Positions 1 to 12,120 of a stretch of DNA of 64,000 nucleotides are shown here, piece after piece. Positions within the stretch are counted from its first letter, which is position 1. Every line of letters begins with the position of its first letter. The DNA comes from Gnetum montanum (Eukaryota > Streptophyta > Gnetopsida > Gnetales > Gnetaceae). Location: NCBI GenBank assembly GCA_015680685.1, contig MNCI01020374.1, positions 413,854-477,853 of the forward strand, written 5' to 3'. A program made the position numbers and the translations under genes. The notes beneath the pieces were generated by a model. That model was not told the origin of the DNA, made no database searches, and saw only the letters and a program-made list of their open reading frames with translations.

Positions 1-250
1 AAATGATCAATCCATTATGACTTAACAACATAGAGAAAAACTTCACCTCAATGGGCAACATGATCAACAACAAGATTACCTATAAAGAAAATTAAAACCA
101 TAACCAGAAAAAAGTAGAAGAAATAAAAAAGTGATAAAAAATTGTAAAATAAAAAGATAAAAAACACTTAAAAATACTAAAGATTAGAATGAGGGGTAAC
201 TCCCACAACTAAACATGTGGTCATGGCTAGGATTAGTAAGTGGATGAATA
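1..250 (-). other. AT-rich 3' internal region of copy 1
   Basis: A-rich stretch with repeated GTAAAATAAAAA-like runs followed by a short ACTCCCACAACTA-type block. The same arrangement occurs at 10560-10790, 28730-28870 and 44800-44970 in the other Athila-like copies, where it lies beyond integrase or protease. No coding potential is seen. It joins gag directly here. Confidence 0.6.
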
Positions 251-2640
251 GGATCCATGCATGTTTAAAATGTTGGAAACCTTTCATGCCCCAGCCACTG
301 GGTTCCTGTTGGTGGTGTGGTGGCTAGGTAGAAAAATTATTGGCCATACACTTGATTGTTATATGTATGATGGGTTAGGATATGAGGTGTGTTAACATTA
401 TGGATGGCTGTCCCACAAGTGCACCCTTGATTATGAGGTGGTATGCATGGATTTATTTGTCACCCCATGTTTGTAGATTCATTGGTTGGATGTGGGATGG
501 GAATACTGATAGATGGTGGCCCTTGTGTATGGTCGGAGAATGTTAGTTGACATAGGGAAGGTGATGCGCCAGGTTGGCCTTGTGCTATCTTGGGTGATGT
601 GGTGGGTCCATGCATGATTTGCCTCAACTTGCGACCTTTCCTATAGAAAGGAAATTTTGGATGTTGCAGTTGGGACCCACTGGTGTCAATGTGTCTTTGC
701 ACATTTACAGCACAAGTGGCACTCATTGGTTGATATTGTGGTGTTGGACCTTCTTGAATTATTGAAGATGACATGTAAGGAGGTGGATTGTGATTGTATC
801 GAGGGTAAGTTAGATGGTAAGAGACACAAGGTAGTGATCCTTCAAGGGATGTCAAGTATTGATGCTACTTAGGAAAGTGGTAGTGGTGATTTAAAGTGGA
901 GGATGCAGAACTAGTTGGAGAAACAGGGTGTTGAACATAATAGCCATGTATTTTTGGTGGATATGGTTGATTTGGTGGTGGCCTCCCCCACAACTGTGGC
1001 TATTGCCACTATAGTTGAGAACCATGTTGAGGCTAGTAATAAGTCCTCCCAGGATGGTATCTAAAATTACTTTGTGGGAGAGAAAGTCTCCTAGCCATGT
1101 GCTTTTGCACAAACTTCAGATTTAAGGCACCTGCCCAATACTCTTTTAGATGCAACAATACAGGGAATTGGCCATTTGGATGGTCATATATGCACAGGTG
1201 ACATCCATAATCTTCATCTATGGTGAAGTCTTTGGCCTTACTTTCATCAACCACTTTTCTTGATGGTCAAAAAGTGTTCCCGACTATTTCTTAGTTTTGT
1301 GTCCTTTATTTATTGTGTTTGCTAGGCATGTGTTGCATAACCTTTTTCACAACCATCACAATAAGGGTTGTGACATTTTCATTTATCCATTTAGACACCC
1401 TATTGAATTTTGCTTCTAGATCATCACTAGACTTCTCTGTCGGCAAAGTTTGTTGTAGAATCACCTTATCGAGAGTAGTTTCATTTTCCTTACCATAAAT
1501 TTGGACCTCCTTCAATTGAAAAGCCAAGTACCACTGATGTTTCTTAACATTCTCCCATTTGCACATCTCTCCTCTTCTTTTGCCACACATGTTATTAAAT
1601 CTTTGATCTGATGGGCTTGAAGCTCATATAATTTCCCTAGGGCATATATCCCAAGGGTTGCCCTTGTTTCATTATGAAGCCTATCTATGATGTGGTAAAG
1701 TTGCTATTCCTCAAAGAAACCATGGCCTAATCATCGATTCAGTAAGGCATAATATCTATCTAAGGCCATGTTCAAGGGTTCATGTTATTCTTGTTTCCAC
1801 TCTTGGATTTATCTCCTTAGATTGGACACTCTTTTATAGGTTTGGTATCTCTTATTGAAAAGTTCTATCATTGTAGACCATCGTCGGATTGAATTTGGTT
1901 TCAACAATTGATACCACACTTTGGCTCTATCAATTAGTGTCCTAGGAAAGAGCTTAAGCTTGTACCACTCACTTTCCACATTGTAGAATACACAAGCATC
2001 ATAGAAGGCTTGTAAATGATGTTGCAGATCTACATCATAGCCTCCTGCAAATTAAGGAAGATTGTTTATTTCAAGCTTAGGTAGGTGACTCTTTTTGCAA
2101 TGCTTGTGAGATATCCTAACTGCCTCTATGATATGCATTAGGCTCTTAGTGGCCAACAGGGGTTTATCATCATCAAACATATTGTGAGGAAAATTTCTAT
2201 CTTCATGGTGACTTCTTCGGCTTTTCCCATGGGTTCGATTTTGATTTTTAGCTCGACCCTTTAGTGGAACTCTATCTCTATACCTATGTTCATCTTTGTC
2301 AGAACTAGATGTTAAGGGAAAGAGGAAGATGAGGAACTAGAAGAGTTGCCATGGATTCTATGGTGTTCCCTAGGGTCCCATAATTTATCATTTCTTGGTT
2401 TCAAGGAGGTCTTAGGCCTTGAGGTCTCCCCTAGTCTAGGACCTACACCATCTCCTTTAAGATTGTTTGCCTTAGGTGAATGTAGCCGTTGAGTGTCATC
2501 AAGGTGGTCGTGATCATAAAAAACCCCTGCATAAGGTTGGTTACTCCAATCTTCTTCATTGTATATTTCATTAGTTCTCTAATGAATGTGTTTGCTATAC
2601 CATGCATTGTCATTTCCGTGTGGGAGAGACATTGTTCTTG
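251..2640 (-). pseudogene. gag: Athila-like gag polyprotein, decayed
   Basis: Structural Gag of a Ty3/gypsy element, which forms the cytoplasmic virus-like particle and packages element RNA. Translation of the minus strand recovers, with stops and frameshifts, a Ser/Arg/His-rich N-terminal part (about 2150-2500), the conserved capsid-like block (LKLFPRTLIDRAKVWYQLL near 1900-1960, and NETRATLGIYALGKLYELQA near 1610-1680), and a Cys/His segment (CHLCIYDHPNG near 1190-1210). A proline/glutamine-rich C-terminal part reads openly from 855 to 460. All blocks align by eye with gag at 45750-48232. At least eight in-frame stops are visible, so it is non-functional. No protease follows. Confidence 0.8.
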
Positions 2641-2740
2641 ATTTATGGTGTGTGTGAGCTAAGAGTTTCTAAAAGATATATCATTAATGCCTTTTACAGT
2701 GATTATGTATAATATAACTAATCTAGATAACTAGCACCAT

Positions 2741-2757
2741 CCCTAGCAATGGCACCA
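2741..2757 (-). promoter_or_regulatory. Primer-binding site, tRNA-Asp-like
   Basis: Immediately inside the 5' LTR the minus strand reads TGGTGCCATTGCTAGGG. This resembles the complement of the plant tRNA-Asp 3' end (TGGCGCCGTTGCCGGGGA) with CpG sites turned to TG or CA. It would prime minus-strand DNA synthesis. Athila elements use tRNA-Asp. Confidence 0.65.
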
Positions 2758-2758
2758 A

Positions 2759-3639
2759 TGATGAGCGGAGATGTACCCCTATGCTTAACCATAAGAATTA
2801 CAAGTGTTCATGCACGATTTGGTTGAATTTCATGGATGGGACTTGTTGTGGTATCTAGATCATTATGCTTTGATCATAGTTCGTTGTCTTCTCACTTGGA
2901 ATAGTGGTAGCTTTGTGACGTATGGTTTAGTCCAAAGTGAGGTGTATGATGTTGTCTACTTTCTATGCTACTCCTAATGATGAAAAGAAATAAATTAATT
3001 AATTAAACTAAGGGATAATGGAAAACAAGATCTAAACTAGCCTATGGCGATGAGTATGCACTCTTAACCATTTGTACATGTCTTGGACTTTGTGAAGCTA
3101 CTTTTGGGAGTGCCAAGTGTACATCACTAGTTGTGCTAAATCATACACCTTTGGATTACCAAGTATTTACACTTAAACACTTGTGATTAAGGCATACACA
3201 TTCCACTTAATAATAGGAACATTAAATAACAATAAATGTAAATTTTTAACTAAAGAAAATATTGAATAATTAAGTAATAATAATCTAAGTGGATGCTGCA
3301 ATGATGGAAGTAATCTAGATCTTTATTGTCAATCATGTAACGCGTGCAAGTACTTCACACTTGAACAAAGATGTTGTATGATTACAAGCATCACACTATG
3401 GGTATGCACTAGGAATAACATACTTTGAAAGAAGAAAATGAAAACTAGAACTATCTACTAATTATCAACTACTTACTACTTGTCTCATTTGAGCACCCTA
3501 GCACCATATTTATAGGCGAGATTTACATGAGGCAACGTTGGGTATCCGATGTCACTTATTAGCCTCGACGTCAGGTACGTGACATTGGGACTCTCACATC
3601 GCGTATTCAACATCAGGGCCATAGAAGGATGACTCATCA
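2759..3639 (-). repeat. 5' LTR of copy 1
   Basis: 881 bp with plus-strand ends TGATGAG and CTCATCA. On the minus strand it carries a TATA-like CTATAAATA box near 3506 and AATAAAGATC near 3318. CpG-containing short repeats (GATGTCAC, CTCGACGTC) lie at the outer end. It is adjacent to the primer site at 2757, which fixes it as the 5' LTR. The outer flank is CTTAG; its partner duplication is off-window. Confidence 0.85.
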
Positions 3640-4825
3640 CTTAGGAAGCTAGAATTAAAACAAATTAAAATGATGATTAGCTAAATGAAATTATTGAAGG
3701 AAAAAATTACCAAAAAGATCATTGAGGAAAGAAAATACTTGAAAGATAAAATCACTACATTGAAATTTATTATTGAAGAGAATCCAACAAAGAAGTAGAT
3801 TGAGAAAATCAATGAGAAAGCTCACATGGATTTGATAATACATGTGCATCTTAATGAAAAGAAAGAAAGAAAGAAAGAAAGAAATCCTTAACCTCTATTT
3901 TTTTGGGATAGAAAAAAATAAAAACCTAGTGTAAGAAGTGATAAAAGTGATACGAGAAATCATACAAATTGAATCACTTAAAATAAAGGATGCAAATTAT
4001 TTTTGACCTAAAAATGATAAACCTAGGCATATTTTTGTTAGATTTCAAAACACATATGATAGATTGAAGGTTTACGAACATTGCAATTACTTAAAGGGTT
4101 ATAGAATTTAAATTAAGTAAGATTTCATCAAAGTGAACTTGCAAAAAGATGTATAGAATAAAGGAAAGTGAAAGAAGTGAGATTAAAATGTTTTATAGCA
4201 TTTTTTGATGCAAGCGATAATGTGGTATTTACTAAAACTTAATAGTTAAAAAAGTTCACAATAAAGATATAATATATTTTAGAGTACAATAGATCAATGA
4301 AGAGAGATCCTAAAGATAAAGTCCAACAATTGTGAGGACTCATTTTCATTTTTCATCCTACAATTGATTCAGAAAGACCTCCTTTCTTGAGTAGGAAAAG
4401 GATCAAGGCTTGCCCTCATTTACAAGCACCCTCATAGGGTTTTACTTTTTACTTACGGAATTCTTATAAAAAGAAGGAGAAAATTTTTTATAAATATAAA
4501 AGAAAGCTTTAATAAGAAAAATAAAATAAAAAATGATAATTAAGTTGAAAGTTTTCCATTCTTGATCCCTAAAAAAAAAAAACAAATTAATACTATAGAA
4601 AACAAATTAATTGTTCAGTTTTCACTAGAAGCTTTCTTTCTTGAAGTTATAAATTAAAAGTGACATCTTTTAAAATATGATATTTAACTCCTAAAGAAAG
4701 TTCATAATTATATTCTTATTATTGGAACATAAGTGCATACCAAAGCTTCGAAATAGATACTAATCAAGCATTTGAAGCTACTTATAAATCCAAAGAAAGA
4801 AAGTAGATAAAGCTAGTTAATCATA
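3640..4825. other. Unassigned AT-rich spacer with coding-like remnants
   Basis: No intact gene. The plus strand contains short readable patches, for example KPRHIFVRFQNTYDRLKVYE near 4020-4080 and FIAFFDASDNVVFTKT near 4190-4230, separated by stops. I could not assign them. It may be an old degraded element between two retrotransposons. Confidence 0.3.
3856..3884 (+). repeat. (GAAA)n microsatellite
   Basis: Six exact tandem GAAA units preceded by one interrupted unit, inside AT-rich spacer. Confidence 0.95.
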
Positions 4826-5631
4826 AATTCCACGAACTTTGTATTTTTCGGTGCACTAGTCTTCTAGAAAGTGAATCTTTGCCTGAAGGTCAATCATTGT
4901 CTTCCCAATTACACTTATGAAGTACACTAGTATGGTTAAGTGTAATTGAGGCATATGATTTTTATCATTTTGTATTTTATGGTTTGGTTTCAAATGAAGA
5001 TAAAAGTAATTGGATTAACTAATTTAAATTAACTAATTAAGTAGTGTCTAACTAGACCTAACATAAGCATCTAGTCCCACTTTTAGTAAATTTCTTGAAC
5101 CCACATATCCACTGCTGGATTACCAAGCACTATGCTGCTAGGCATACCAAGCAATAATGTTGCTAGGATTACCAAGCAAATACGTGTTATGCTCGAAGCG
5201 GTCGTACTTATGTGTTTAATCTATCTTGCTTAATTACTTCATTAATTTAATTACTAGAAAATATCTAATAAATGACTAAAAATATTTAAATGCATAAATA
5301 GAATATTTAATCTATCCAAATTGCTGCAAGGTTTATCAGAAAGCTCATCTTTATTGCTGCACACACTATCATGCTTAGGTACAACAATGCTTGAATAAAG
5401 ATTTGTACACTTAATGACTTCTGTTGTAGTCACTTGGGAGAAAAATTCTTAACTTTCAAATCAACAAACTACAAGAGCTTCACTGCTACTAAATCTTAGT
5501 TGATATAAATGCAACTGGTGGATGCGTATTTATAGTTAAATATAGACACTACATCAATGAGACGTCATCGATGCATGAAATGATACATTGACGAGGCCTC
5601 ATTGATGCAGCAATAGAACTATGACTCATCA
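4826..5631 (-). repeat. 3' LTR of copy 2, truncated
   Basis: Aligns with 17090-17921 from about AATTCC onward and ends in CTCATCA next to a polypurine tract. The first ~70 bp present in the 5' LTR (TGATGAG onward) are missing, so the outer end is deleted and no target-site duplication can be scored. On the minus strand it keeps AATAAAGATGAG (near 5350) and a TATA-like box (near 5530), with palindromic CATCGATG-type repeats upstream of the TATA. Confidence 0.8.
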
Positions 5632-5645
5632 TACCCCCACAATTG
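5632..5645 (-). promoter_or_regulatory. Polypurine tract, copy 2
   Basis: The minus strand reads TTGTGGGGGTA directly before the LTR. The same tract borders the LTRs at 26953 and 43334. It is the expected plus-strand DNA priming site. Confidence 0.7.
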
Positions 5646-5864
5646 AATGAAAACTCATCCTCGAGTTATTTTAAAAAATTGGGAAGGTATGGAATTATTG
5701 ACTAACCTTTCACAAATAAAAATAGGTTGACTTAACAAAAAATGAAGTGCTTAGGTGTACGGATCAACACATTACAAAAATGGTGGTGTCCAAGACACAA
5801 AATTGAACACCATGACATGACTCTTCAAAATTGGACAACACGTTTCTTGGTGGGTGAAGTTTGG

Positions 5865-8657
5865 TGGAGAAGATCAGATAATCCTAGGCGATGGTGGCTC
5901 TTGAGGTTCTAAGGGACCTTCTTTGGCTTCACATATGTGCAATAGTCAAGGTGACTATAGCTATCTTGTTTCTGCTGCAAGTTCTAGCAGGAGGCGAAAA
6001 GCATCCAATAGTGCTTTCATTTTCTTCTCCTTACTTCTGGGATCATGCATTGTCCACATAGCTTTGTTGCTGTGGGTTGGGATGGGCACATCTTAGGGAC
6101 ATGGTATTGCTAGAAACAACTCCTTTGCATTGATGAACTAGGCATCAAATTGTTTGTGTTCATGTTAAATGCTCTAACTATATCCTTAAGCTCCTAGTAG
6201 TTACTCATGCTTTTGGCTAGGTTCTTAGCAATTGATCATTGATCTATGAAGCGTGCTCTGAGAACTTCAAGTTTAGCATTTGCAATTTCAAGCTTTTGCT
6301 TGGTGTCTTTATGGTGCTTGAACTTTGCCTCATATAACAAATACAAACTAGGCACTTATTTCTCTAACTTTGACTATAGCCATCTGGTAGTTAGCATAGC
6401 TAGGTTCACATATCTAAGATTGACCAACTTCATATATTCTAACATTTCTTTTATTTGCAACTTCTTTAATAAAATCTTTGCTTTATTTTAGGCATTAATC
6501 CCATCAACGATGGGTTGTCAAACTTCTCTTCCTTCTTGGAGTTGTTGGAGGGCTTCATGTATTTTTGCCTTTGTCATTTGGGTGTGCTTCTCATTGACTT
6601 CCTTCTACAAGCCAACCTAGTCTTTGTAGTAATCTTTAAATTTTTCAAACTTCAAGGCTTCATTCTTTTAGATGGCAATTTTGATAGTAGATTTTTGGTG
6701 AAAGGCATGAACTTCCTCCATTTACAAATTTTAATTCTCTGCAATCAATCTCCTCAACTTAGTGTTCACCCTGGTAAGCTACTCCTATTGTTCATGAATA
6801 AATTCTTACATTTGATCCTTCTAGGCATCAACATTGTGCAAGCAATGATTTTCAGCAGTTAGAGTCTCATTCTCTTGGTGCATCTGAGCCAAGTGCTTCT
6901 GAATTGAGTATGTCTTTTCTTCTACTATGGACTGGTTAAAGATAGCCATTACTGCTTCCTCCTTATCCTTTCTAAATTGTTCTTGAAGCTATTGGAAAGC
7001 TTTATCTCTAGTTGTTGTTGGGCTAAGGATTGTAGAATTAGCAAAGTGGGCATATAATTCAGCAACCTCCATAGCCAAGCATTGATTTTGTGCTTGAGCT
7101 GTTTCAAGTTGCCCCTCTAGAATGATGCACTTGCCCCTTGCGTTTAGCAACACCAACTAGGTTGTAGTGATGTTTTTTAAAAAATTGAAGATGTCTAGAA
7201 TTAGTTGCCTAGTCCCCACTAGTTGATCTAGCAATTCCTCATGCTAGGCTACATTCAGTTTTCCACTGACCATGCTCACAAATGTTTGCACATCTCATAG
7301 TGCTGATACATCTAGTACAAATGCTGCAAGTGTATTGAGTGCTTTAGCTACATGGTCAGCAACCACTTTAGTAGCTATATCCTACCCTTGGTGCTTCATC
7401 ACTAGGATAGTTACCCCTTCACCTTCAATTGCATTGAGAAGGTGGAAACATTCCTAAAGATTTTTGAGAATAAATGATGTTGTTATAAGGACACCATTAC
7501 CTCTTGAGCATTGGGATCTAACCTTGTGGGCAACTACATTCATTGGATAGAGAATATTGGCCCACCCCTCTCCATTTGACTAATTTTTTAAGCCACTTTA
7601 TTAAGGTGACTCATTGCTGGTCGGTACAAAAATGGATCCACAACACTTGTCCTTGTGCATTGCTCTTGCTCGCTCAAGAGCTACTCTGAGATTTTGCATA
7701 GACACTCAATGGTTGCATAGGTCTTCAACATTATTTCTTGAGTGGGCAGTGGTGGTGGTAGCTACTTCTTTTATTAAGTTATTATTGACATCTTTTCCTT
7801 CATAATTTTAGACCATAAGGCCAAAGGAGCATGCTTGATTGTGTCATTTGAATAGCAGATGATTCCTATACTTTTGTAGAGTTTTCAAATAAGGCACAGA
7901 AAGGGTAGGGTTTTTTTTCTATGTTTGTTTTTCTTGAAACACCTCTCTATTTCCAAGTAAATGAGTTGTGGAAGGTTCATAGGAAATTTCCTACTTAGAG
8001 TGGTGCATGCCTACGCAGAGAAGGTGGTCACCTTGCTGGGCCTCACCATTGGATTGAGGTGATAAGTCATAATTTTAAAATAGATATGCTCTCCTTATGG
8101 TCAACCCTGTGGCACCACTGAGTCTACTCCTTTTTGGCCTCAAGATCACCCTTCATTGATAGCTTTGGCCAAGTAGGATACTTGAATATCCTTGATCTTG
8201 GCTATGGACCCTGGCCTTTAATTATTCCAAAAGAGATATGTCTCTCCCCTGTACCTTTCTCTACTAGATGTGATTACTGGCCAATAGGATAGGTTTGTAG
8301 TTGTGTTTTGACTTCTACTAGAGCTTTTTTTAGAAATGGTGCAAAGTTCATTTCTTGAAGAACTGATTGTTGAATCTCCCAAGACCTAATGATGTCAAGG
8401 CAGGCTTGAATTAAAGTGACTTTAAGCCTTGGTGTAGGTCTAGGCACTTCTCCTTGCTTTAATTTCTCAATGGGCACTTCTTCTTTTGGAATTTATTGAA
8501 TAGATTCCACTTCATGCTCCTCACAAAGAGGTCCCGTTGCATGGGTTGCCTCTGGCAGTTCTTGGGCTTGTTCTTGTTGGCCTCTTCCAGCTTTGGGTTG
8601 CTTCTCCCTTGGTTGAGAGGGTTTTCCTTCCTGTGGGCGTTTCAATTTTGGTGCCAT
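5865..8657 (-). pseudogene. Accessory ORF of copy 2, coiled-coil protein of unknown function
   Basis: Not a recognised family. A minus-strand reading frame starts at ATG 8657 (MAPKLKRPQEGKPSQPREKQ) and can be followed with about 20 stops and some frame changes to about 5865, roughly 900 codons. The N-terminus is basic and Pro/Gln-rich. A middle region (about 7900-8100) contains MVRPSKVTTFSA and TLPFLCLI, faintly like the plant-transposon domain of Athila/Tat accessory ORFs. The part from about 7130 to 6240 is rich in Glu, Gln, Lys and Leu (for example ILEGQLETAQAQNQCLAMEV) and looks like a long coiled coil. The C-terminus is proline-rich. It lies between the shared 3' region and the 3' LTR, and is absent from the copies at 26114-35601 and 42544-49390. 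An LTR-like promoter precedes it at 9122-9205. It could be an Athila env-type ORF or a captured host coiled-coil gene. Confidence 0.6.
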
Positions 8658-9121
8658 CTATAATCACAATGAGACCATGGGATAGCAATCTTTATATAAC
8701 TTAAAGCAATTGGGATATCTTTATCTCTTAAGGATAGTTACACTTGGCTAAGTTGTGATTATGGATGATTTAATTATTCCAATTATTATTTATTCATGTG
8801 CTATTGATAATAATTCATCCCGAAGGTTGTGGAAAAGGCTAACTTTTCAAAAAAATTGATGTTTGTATATTGTTAAGGTTATTAACCCTTTGGGGGAGTT
8901 AGAAAAATTTTCAAAAAATTTCAGCAATTTTTCATTAGAAACCTTAGGGTTTGCTGCCCCCACAACAAAGAGCTTACCTTCGGTAAGTGCAGGATAAAAA
9001 AACAGAGTAATTTAGACAAATGGTTGGGAAGTTATGGGCTCTGGAAGGTTTTGGGCTTTGAAAAATTGCAAAACTCCCCATGTTTTATGAGGTAAATGTT
9101 AAAAATTCCAAAGTGCACAAC

Positions 9122-9205
9122 GATATATATAGGATTTATGCACTACATTGATGAGGCCTCGTTGATGTGGTCAACTACATTAATGAGGCCTTGTCGATGT
9201 AGTTG
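9122..9205 (-). promoter_or_regulatory. LTR-like internal promoter upstream of the accessory ORF
   Basis: On the minus strand two ~32-bp tandem units (9174-9205 and 9142-9173, each holding ATGAGGCCT and a TCGATGT or TTGATGT arm) are followed about 9 bp later by a TATA-like CCTATATATAT (9122-9133). The element's own LTRs have the same units just upstream of their TATA (17797-17910 and 5540-5615). The accessory ATG lies 465 bp downstream. Promoter function is inferred from layout only. Confidence 0.5.
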
Positions 9206-10760
9206 TTAATCAGTATAGATGACCATTGGCTTTGGTCAAACTTGCAAAATAAAGCAAATTTTTGAATGAAACTGGGATCAAATGAAAGCTGAAAAGGCCA
9301 AGAATAGTATGAAAATATAAGAAGAGGGTGTTGGAGCTCACAAATTTGGAAAAATGGAGAAAAAATTGATTTGGGGGATGAATGAAATAAAAGGTTAAGG
9401 AACATTGAGTGGAATACACAATGGAATATGCGAAAGATAGGATTGTGGCAATGTCAAAGATAAGGTACCTTAACTAACAAAGGTAAGAGCTATGCAAGTG
9501 GATCCTCTCCATAGTAGGCTCATGCCCTTGTTTCCCTTGAATAACCTCAACTAAGGAGTCTGTAGTTGATTAATGATAATGAAAATTTAAGGACCAACCA
9601 CAAAGAATCTATCCAAGAATTCAAACAAACTAGACCAAGACATAGAGCATAACATAGAACATGGTAGTGAGGTGAGTTATGGTAGAATGGATAGATGACA
9701 GAGAAAGTGAAATAGAGTTTCAAATTGAGGTCATAAGAAGTCCCTTGTGGAATTCGTGTTTAAAATGACCTAGGAAGATCCATACTTAGTCCAAACCAAA
9801 ATCATCTACTTTCAATGACTTTGCATCGCAACTTGAAGACTGATCTACCCACATGAGACATGAGAGTGCTTCTACAAAACAACCACCATTCCATAAGGAG
9901 AAGAAAAGAGAGAAGTAGGAAGTGAGAGAGGGCCTTAGTTAGAGGGGACTTTTAGACATAGGTGCATGTCTTTCTAGTCCCATAACCAGTGCTTGTAGCC
10001 TATTTATTTGTCCAAGGGGTGTGCTTTGAATTCCCATCATTTTTTGAAATGGAAACCACACCATGCAATGACTTATTCGTTTATTATGTCTAAGGGATGT
10101 GCTTTGAACCACATCATGCAAAGACTTTATTTACCTTCCTATTAGTGGTTGAAATGGAATGGTAAGAAGTCCATCAAAAACACTCAAGTGCTCAAGCAAG
10201 TAAAAGAGTATGAAGAGTATTGAGTCCCCTTGAAGTCACACCCTTTACAAACCTTTTGAATCTTTCCTAATTCTAGAACTACCAAGGTCACTCATTGATT
10301 AAAAGTTTCTTTAATGGAAGGGGCCTCAAATTTCCAGAATAAGAAAAATCATAGAGTTTATTGGATGGGTGGATGACATGGATTCACTACCTATTCCATG
10401 AAAAATAAACTATGTCATAGTCATTAGACATTAGAATTTAAAAATAAAAACCAGACATTGACAATCACAACATTAAGCATAAACCATCATTAGTAAATAG
10501 CAATAGAGGCACTGTGTCCTATGGTAATAAAGCAATTTTATTATAAAAAATGAGGAAATATCACACTTGAACAAAAAAAAATACAAAGTAAAATATATAA
10601 AAAAGTGTAAAATAATTAAGAAAGGTTCAAAGGTACTAACAATGGTGTAAAATTAGAAAAATTTGAAAATAAAAAATTTGTAAAATAAATAACTTGTAAA
10701 ATCAAAAAAATATGGAAAATAAAAAAGTAGAAAAAATTGAGAATCCATATGGATTATTAG
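9206..10760 (-). other. 3' internal region of copy 2
   Basis: From about 9430 this aligns with 27660-28850 and 43980-44970 in the other Athila-like copies; a shared landmark is GACTTYGCATC at 9817. The left part (9206-9430) is AT-rich with no partner in the other copies. The right part is A-rich. A short minus-strand ORF (10121-9939) is not conserved. Confidence 0.6.
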
Positions 10761-12120
10761 CATGGATGGTCATCTCCCCCATGACTAAGTTGGAAGGAGA
10801 TCCAAAAAATGAAACATGGTTGTCCATCTGTTGAGGTGGTAGTTGCATTGGCCTATCTTGGTTTGAGGAAAGGTTTTACTTGTTGGATGTTGATCAACTG
10901 ATTTTTATTTGGGCTTTTAGACTTGTGGATTAGCATAGCCCCAAAAGGTAAGGTTTGATAAATTATATAAGGTTCCTCTTATGATGTTTGAAATTTTTCC
11001 CTCTGAGGTACATGTGTGGGATTCCAATAGAGAACCTTATCTCCTGGTCGAAGTTTTACCTTCTTGATTCTGAGGTCATGACATTACTTACTGAATGCCT
11101 TGTGCATCTCATTCAAAGATAGGGCCACTAGACTTAGGTCAAGATTTAGATCAAAGGTTGTTGAGAGTGTACATAGCTCAGATTGAATCAGGAGAATTGG
11201 AAGTTTTTCATACACCAACTCATAGGGAGTAGCTAATAGGAAGTTTCCATGTTGAACAGTAAGCCCAAAGGGCATCATTAAGTTTTGTACTCCAATCTTT
11301 CCTCTATTTGCTAATGGTCCATGTTAGTATTTTTGTGATATCTTGGTTGGTTACCTTTGCTTAACCATTGGCTTGGGGTGGTAGGGTATCGTTAATTAAT
11401 GTTCAACCCCCAAGCATTGCATTAATTTTCTAAAAGTGGCACCTATGAAATGAGTTCCATTGTCAGAAATTAGTAAATGTGGCACTCCAAACCTATTTAC
11501 AATATTTTGTTGTATAAATCTAGCAGTGGTAGATAATGTACAATTAGTAATGGCTACTACCTTTTCCCATTTTGTGCAGTTGTTGATTGCTACAATAATA
11601 TATGCCTTTCAATTGGACATTGGTGTGATGGAACCCATGAAGTCAATGGCCCATATGTTAAAAGGTTCTAGTGGTTGAATCCATTGTTGAGGACCTTCCA
11701 TGCGAGTAGTCATCCCCCCATCTCATTGATAGCATTCACAAGATTTGACAAATTGGTGGACATCCCTAAAGATTGTAGGCCAAAAATATCCTACCATCAA
11801 GATTTTTATGACCATGCATCTCTTTACATAGTGGCCTTAGCAAGGCCCTTTGTGAGCATCTTGGAAAATGTGTAGTTAAGCTTCATTAGGGACACATCAA
11901 TGAATCAAGCCATTTGCACACACCTTATAGAGGTGTCTATTGATTTCCATAAAGTATTTGCCCCAATGAGGAAATTGTTGCTTCCATTTGAAGTCAAGAT
12001 CTTATGGCATCTCCTGAGTGAGAAGATAAGTGAGGATACCATTGTACCATGTTGTTTCTATGGATATTTGTTCATTTATTACTCTTGTAAAGAGGAGTTC
12101 ATCTAGAAATTAATTAGAGA
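10761..12120 (-). pseudogene. pol (IN): Integrase, copy 2
   Basis: Ty3/gypsy integrase, which inserts element cDNA into chromosomes. Minus-strand translation shows a zinc-finger-like segment (HQFVKSCECYQ near 11730-11760), the core (IWAIDFMGSI near 11660, RFGVPHLLISDNGTHF near 11450-11500, PYHPK near 11380) and the C-terminal stretch TPYELVYEKLPILLIQ (11200-11240). The first two acidic residues (IDF and ISDNG) are visible. The third, Glu in the GQVEV box of the 29411-29752 copy, reads as Lys here after a frameshift. Stops and frameshifts make it inactive. It precedes the 3' region and follows RNase H. Confidence 0.85.

Larger units (their letters stand above)
1..3639 (-). mobile_element. Athila-like Ty3/gypsy LTR retrotransposon, 5' part, lacking pol (copy 1)
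   Basis: Read on the minus strand this is a 5' LTR (2759-3639), a primer-binding site, a long decayed gag and then an AT-rich 3' region that runs off the window. There is no protease, RT or integrase between gag and the 3' region, unlike the copies at 4826-17921 and 26114-35601. The copy is therefore internally deleted or belongs to a non-autonomous type. The 3' LTR would lie left of the window. Lineage is assigned from gag similarity to the other copies and the tRNA-Asp-like primer site, which is typical of Athila. Confidence 0.8.

Noticed and set aside
4020-4080. KPRHIFVRFQN patch, reminiscent of mammalian-type L1 ORF1
   Set aside because: Too short and isolated; surrounding frames are stopped and no RT or endonuclease lies nearby on that strand.
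4824-4828. TAAAT at the left edge of copy 2 as a target duplication matching TAAAT after 17921
   Set aside because: The left LTR is truncated by about 70 bp at this edge, so the pentamer cannot be a true flank. TAAAT is common in AT-rich DNA.
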